A stretch of DNA of 64,000 nucleotides. It comes from Eggerthella sp. YY7918. GTDB lineage: Bacteria; Actinomycetota; Coriobacteriia; Coriobacteriales; Eggerthellaceae. The stretch is from the NCBI RefSeq assembly GCF_000270285.1, contig NC_015738.1, positions 1,364,001-1,428,000 on the forward strand, given 5' to 3'. The position numbers and the translations under genes are program-made. The notes beneath the pieces are model-generated. The model saw nothing but the letters and a program-made list of their open reading frames with translations, was not told where the DNA came from and searched no databases. Of the stretch, positions 61,755 to 64,000 are shown in pieces (the stretch's first letter is position 1; every line of letters begins with the position of its first letter).

Positions 61755-62951
61755 GTGAGCGCGTCGAACTTTAACGAGCACGTTTTAGCAGGAGAAGACG
61801 AGCGCTATCTTCAGGCGGTCTGCTCGGTGCAAGCGCGCTACGGCTTCGACTTTGTGTCGCTTGGGTTGACGGCATTTATCGGCGCTCCACTGAAATGGGT
61901 CTATAGCGCGGGAGCGACGGGGGAGCGGCATCGTCGTATCGTACTTGCGCCGGGGCATGGTATCGGGGGGATTACCATCAAGTCCGGCAAACCCATGATG
62001 TTTAAAGATATCGACCAAGAAATAGACCCGCGCGAGTATTCTTCGTATCCCATTGTCTTTGCTGAAGACCTGCGAAGCTTCTGTGCGCTGCCCCTTAAGA
62101 GCAAGGGTCGCGTTGTTGCTGTTCTTCTTGCCGCTTTTCGTTCGGTGAGCAGTCACCATGAAACGGTGTATGCACAGCTTATCGAAGATCTGGCCGGGGA
62201 ATTTGCCGGTCTTGAAGTCGTCGCAACCGATTTCATGAATTTCGAACGTATTGCGGCAGAAAAGCGAAATGACGCGCAACACGCACCGATTGTCGTGCGC
62301 TCTGAACTCTCACGTGTTATCGCCGCGCAGGAAGACGAGCGCAAGCGTATTTCTCGGGAGCTGCATGATGGCATTGCCCAAGAACTGCTTACGGTGTCCT
62401 TTGTCCTTAAGCGCCTTGCACCTCATGTCGACGAGGTAGGAACTGAGCTACTTGCCGAGGCGGGCGACAACATCAATCGGATCTTAGATGAGCTGCACAA
62501 CATCTCCGTCGAATTGCGCCCTTCGGCCCTCGATCATTTGGGATTGGTGGCTGCTCTGCGCTCTCAGGCGGCCGTGTTTGAGCGGACATATGGTACCCAG
62601 ATTATATTTGAAGGGGCTCTGTCTCGTGATCGCTTTGATCAAGCGTTGGAAACTCAGGTCTACCGTATCTGCCAAGAGGCAATTCTTAACGCCTGCAAGT
62701 ATTCCAATTCTGATAAGGTTGTTGTGACGCTTGAAGACTCTGACGGATGGTTGCACGCTCGTGTTGTCGACTATGGATGCGGGTTTGATACGGGTAAGCC
62801 GGAAATCAAAGGAAGCGGATGCGGGCTTTTGGGTATGCAGGAGCGCGCAAATGTCATCGGAGCGACCTTGCGCATGGAATCCGACGCCCAGGGTACAAAA
62901 ATTACACTCGTGGCCCCGATGAGTGGGGACGGCAAGGAGGAAAACGCATGA
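61755..62951 (+). CDS. GAF-domain sensor histidine kinase (NarL-type)
   Basis: The 398-residue kinase is cytoplasmic (no membrane helix). Residues 20-155 form a GAF-like sensor domain (GAPLKWVYSAGATGERHRRI, PREYSSYPIVFAEDLRSFC), followed by a HisKA_3 domain with the phosphorylated His in EDERKRISRELHDGIAQELL (about 200), and an HATPase near YGCGFDTGKPEIKGSGCGLL. GTG 61755 is chosen because GGGAGGGG lies five bases before it, while the earlier ATG 61689 abuts a TATAAG -10. It pairs with the overlapping response regulator. The signal is unknown. Confidence 0.88.
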   Translation: MSASNFNEHVLAGEDERYLQAVCSVQARYGFDFVSLGLTAFIGAPLKWVYSAGATGERHRRIVLAPGHGIGGITIKSGKPMMFKDIDQEIDPREYSSYPIVFAEDLRSFCALPLKSKGRVVAVLLAAFRSVSSHHETVYAQLIEDLAGEFAGLEVVATDFMNFERIAAEKRNDAQHAPIVVRSELSRVIAAQEDERKRISRELHDGIAQELLTVSFVLKRLAPHVDEVGTELLAEAGDNINRILDELHNISVELRPSALDHLGLVAALRSQAAVFERTYGTQIIFEGALSRDRFDQALETQVYRICQEAILNACKYSNSDKVVVTLEDSDGWLHARVVDYGCGFDTGKPEIKGSGCGLLGMQERANVIGATLRMESDAQGTKITLVAPMSGDGKEENA

Positions 62952-63586
62952 TCCGCATTGTACTGGCCGATGATCATGAAGTGGTGCGCGCGGGCTTTAA
63001 GATGATTCTCGAGCAGGATCCCGAGCTCAAAGTGGTGGCCGAAGCTGCCGACGGCACCCAAGCCTACGCGGTCGTTGCGCGCGAGAAACCCGATGTTGTG
63101 CTTCTCGATATATCGATGCCTCCTGGCCAGAGCGGCCTTATCGCCTGCGAAAAGATCACGAGTGATTTTCCCGATGTGCATGTGATCATTCTGACTATGT
63201 TTGAGGAAGCGGAATATCTTTTCTATACCCTGCGCGGCGGAGCCTCGGGCTATATGCTGAAAAATTCCAGTTCCGACGACCTCATTGCCGCGGTACGTGC
63301 AGTGGCCGCAGGGGGTAGCTACATCCATCCCAAGATGACCGCCTTGCTTGCGAAACAGCTTGTCGATGAGAAAGAGGACCGGTCGTATCGGTTGCTCACC
63401 AATCGGGAATTGGAAGTCCTGCAGCTTTTGGCCAAAGGGTATACCAACAAAGAAATATCAGAGCAGATATTTCTTTCTGTCAAAACCGTAGAGGCGCATC
63501 GCAGCAAGATTTACCAGAAGCTCGGTTTCAAGACGAGGGCCGATCTGGTGGGGTATGCGTTGCGCCACAAGCTCCTCAATATATAA
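62948..63586 (+). CDS. NarL/LuxR-type response regulator
   Basis: The 212-residue regulator has a receiver domain (IRIVLADDHEVVRAGFKMIL, then VVLLDISMPPGQSG with the phosphorylated Asp near residue 53) and a C-terminal LuxR helix-turn-helix (LTNRELEVLQLLAKGYTNKE, then ISEQIFLSVKTVEAHRSKIY). Its ATG overlaps the kinase stop (ATGA), so the two form a two-gene operon. The target genes cannot be read from here. Confidence 0.95.
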   Translation: MIRIVLADDHEVVRAGFKMILEQDPELKVVAEAADGTQAYAVVAREKPDVVLLDISMPPGQSGLIACEKITSDFPDVHVIILTMFEEAEYLFYTLRGGASGYMLKNSSSDDLIAAVRAVAAGGSYIHPKMTALLAKQLVDEKEDRSYRLLTNRELEVLQLLAKGYTNKEISEQIFLSVKTVEAHRSKIYQKLGFKTRADLVGYALRHKLLNI

Positions 63587-63631
63587 GTCGCCTTGCCGGA
63601 GTATGAAAGGGTCGTTTGCGCGCATGCTCTC

Positions 63632-64000
63632 CTAGGCGGGCATCATGCGAATACCCACATAGACGGCATCTTCGGGCAATCCGGAAATGTCGTACATTTC
63701 GGAAAGCGCAATGGCCGATACACGCCATGCATAGGAAGCGCCATTGACATCGATCGTACCCGAGCGGAAGGTGTTGCCCACCTCGTCCTGGGTGACTTCG
63801 GTGGCGGTGGCAGGATCGAAGCCCTCTGTCGCAATGGCGGCATCAATGGCGGCCTCGAGGCTGCCTGAGGAGAAATCGGCGTATTTGACGCTCATATCAA
63901 GGGCTTGGTCCCGGTCAACCGTTATCGTCCACGATCCGTTGAGCAAACGGGCGGCTTCGGCTGCGCTCAATTTGGACATGCCCTTAAGATAGAGCACGCC
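63632..64000 (-). CDS. Unrecognised protein, 5' end outside window
   Basis: The gene runs off the right edge. The visible 120 or so C-terminal residues include LSAAEAARLLNGSWTITVDR and YAWRVSAIALSEMYDISGLP, without a recognised domain, membrane helix or metal motif. A GTG at 63997 could be read as a start, but a 5' end outside the window is at least as likely. I assign no function. Confidence 0.6.
   Translation of the reverse strand, partial: GVLYLKGMSKLSAAEAARLLNGSWTITVDRDQALDMSVKYADFSSGSLEAAIDAAIATEGFDPATATEVTQDEVGNTFRSGTIDVNGASYAWRVSAIALSEMYDISGLPEDAVYVGIRMMPA

Overview
The window looks like chromosomal backbone DNA of a high-GC Gram-positive bacterium, most likely class Coriobacteriia and perhaps an Eggerthellaceae relative. 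The evidence is the high-GC codon usage with many GTG starts, the actinobacterial order uvrC-rapZ-yvcK-whiA-gapA-pgk-tpiA-gpmI-secG, a long IF-2, a pumping pyrophosphatase, an LTA-synthase-like protein and an SAM riboswitch on metK. The genus cannot be fixed by eye. I see no prophage, IS transposase, CRISPR array or rRNA operon. The accessory content is small: a Fic protein and several families of short palindromic or repeated elements.

Layout. 1-7.4 kb: mfd (5' end outside the window), a DMT exporter and a membrane dipeptidase chained by stop/start overlaps, then a marR-MATE efflux operon. 7.4-14 kb, minus strand: thioesterase, a Pro/Gln-rich membrane protein, a polyferredoxin overlapping gltX, a DUF1461-like membrane protein and an ATP-grasp-like protein. 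14-24.8 kb: SAM riboswitch and metK, priA, rpoD, a bifunctional RlmKL-like methyltransferase, a YczE-like membrane protein (minus), two tRNAs, a DUF6125-like protein (minus) and trpS. 24.8-33.5 kb: the translation operon rimP-nusA-rnpM-infB, then rbfA-nrnA-truB-ribF. 33.5-42.2 kb: LTA-synthase-like protein, hppA, gdhA, a small membrane protein, an MFS transporter and an AT-rich gap. 42.2-46.4 kb: DUF2130 protein, murB, a YaiI-like protein and a Fic protein. 46.5-57.3 kb: uvrC-rapZ-yvcK-whiA followed by glycolysis genes and secG. 57.4-64 kb: five more tRNAs, a CDF transporter, a HAD protein, a DEAD-box helicase, a tiny zinc-ribbon protein, a NarL-type two-component system and one truncated gene.

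How the genes work together. gapA, pgk, tpiA and gpmI make most of lower glycolysis. They sit directly behind yvcK, rapZ and whiA, which in other bacteria link carbon flux, envelope synthesis and division. rimP, nusA, rnpM, infB, rbfA and truB form the usual ribosome and translation-factor neighbourhood.

Most notable non-coding signals: (1) murB and the Fic gene share a copied module of about 95 bp (16-bp palindrome matching the ParB site parS, extended -10 promoter, Shine-Dalgarno and first codons); (2) a nested palindromic element follows both rpoD and gapA, and its 14-bp outer arms differ between copies but stay paired; (3) a 20-bp two-stem module sits inside one of these elements and again between infB and rbfA; (4) a 110-bp element near gltX has 15-bp perfect terminal inverted repeats and a central palindrome; (5) a REP-like repeat lies in frame inside mfd and also supplies the start codon of gpmI. 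All statements come from reading the sequence; no database search or folding program was run.
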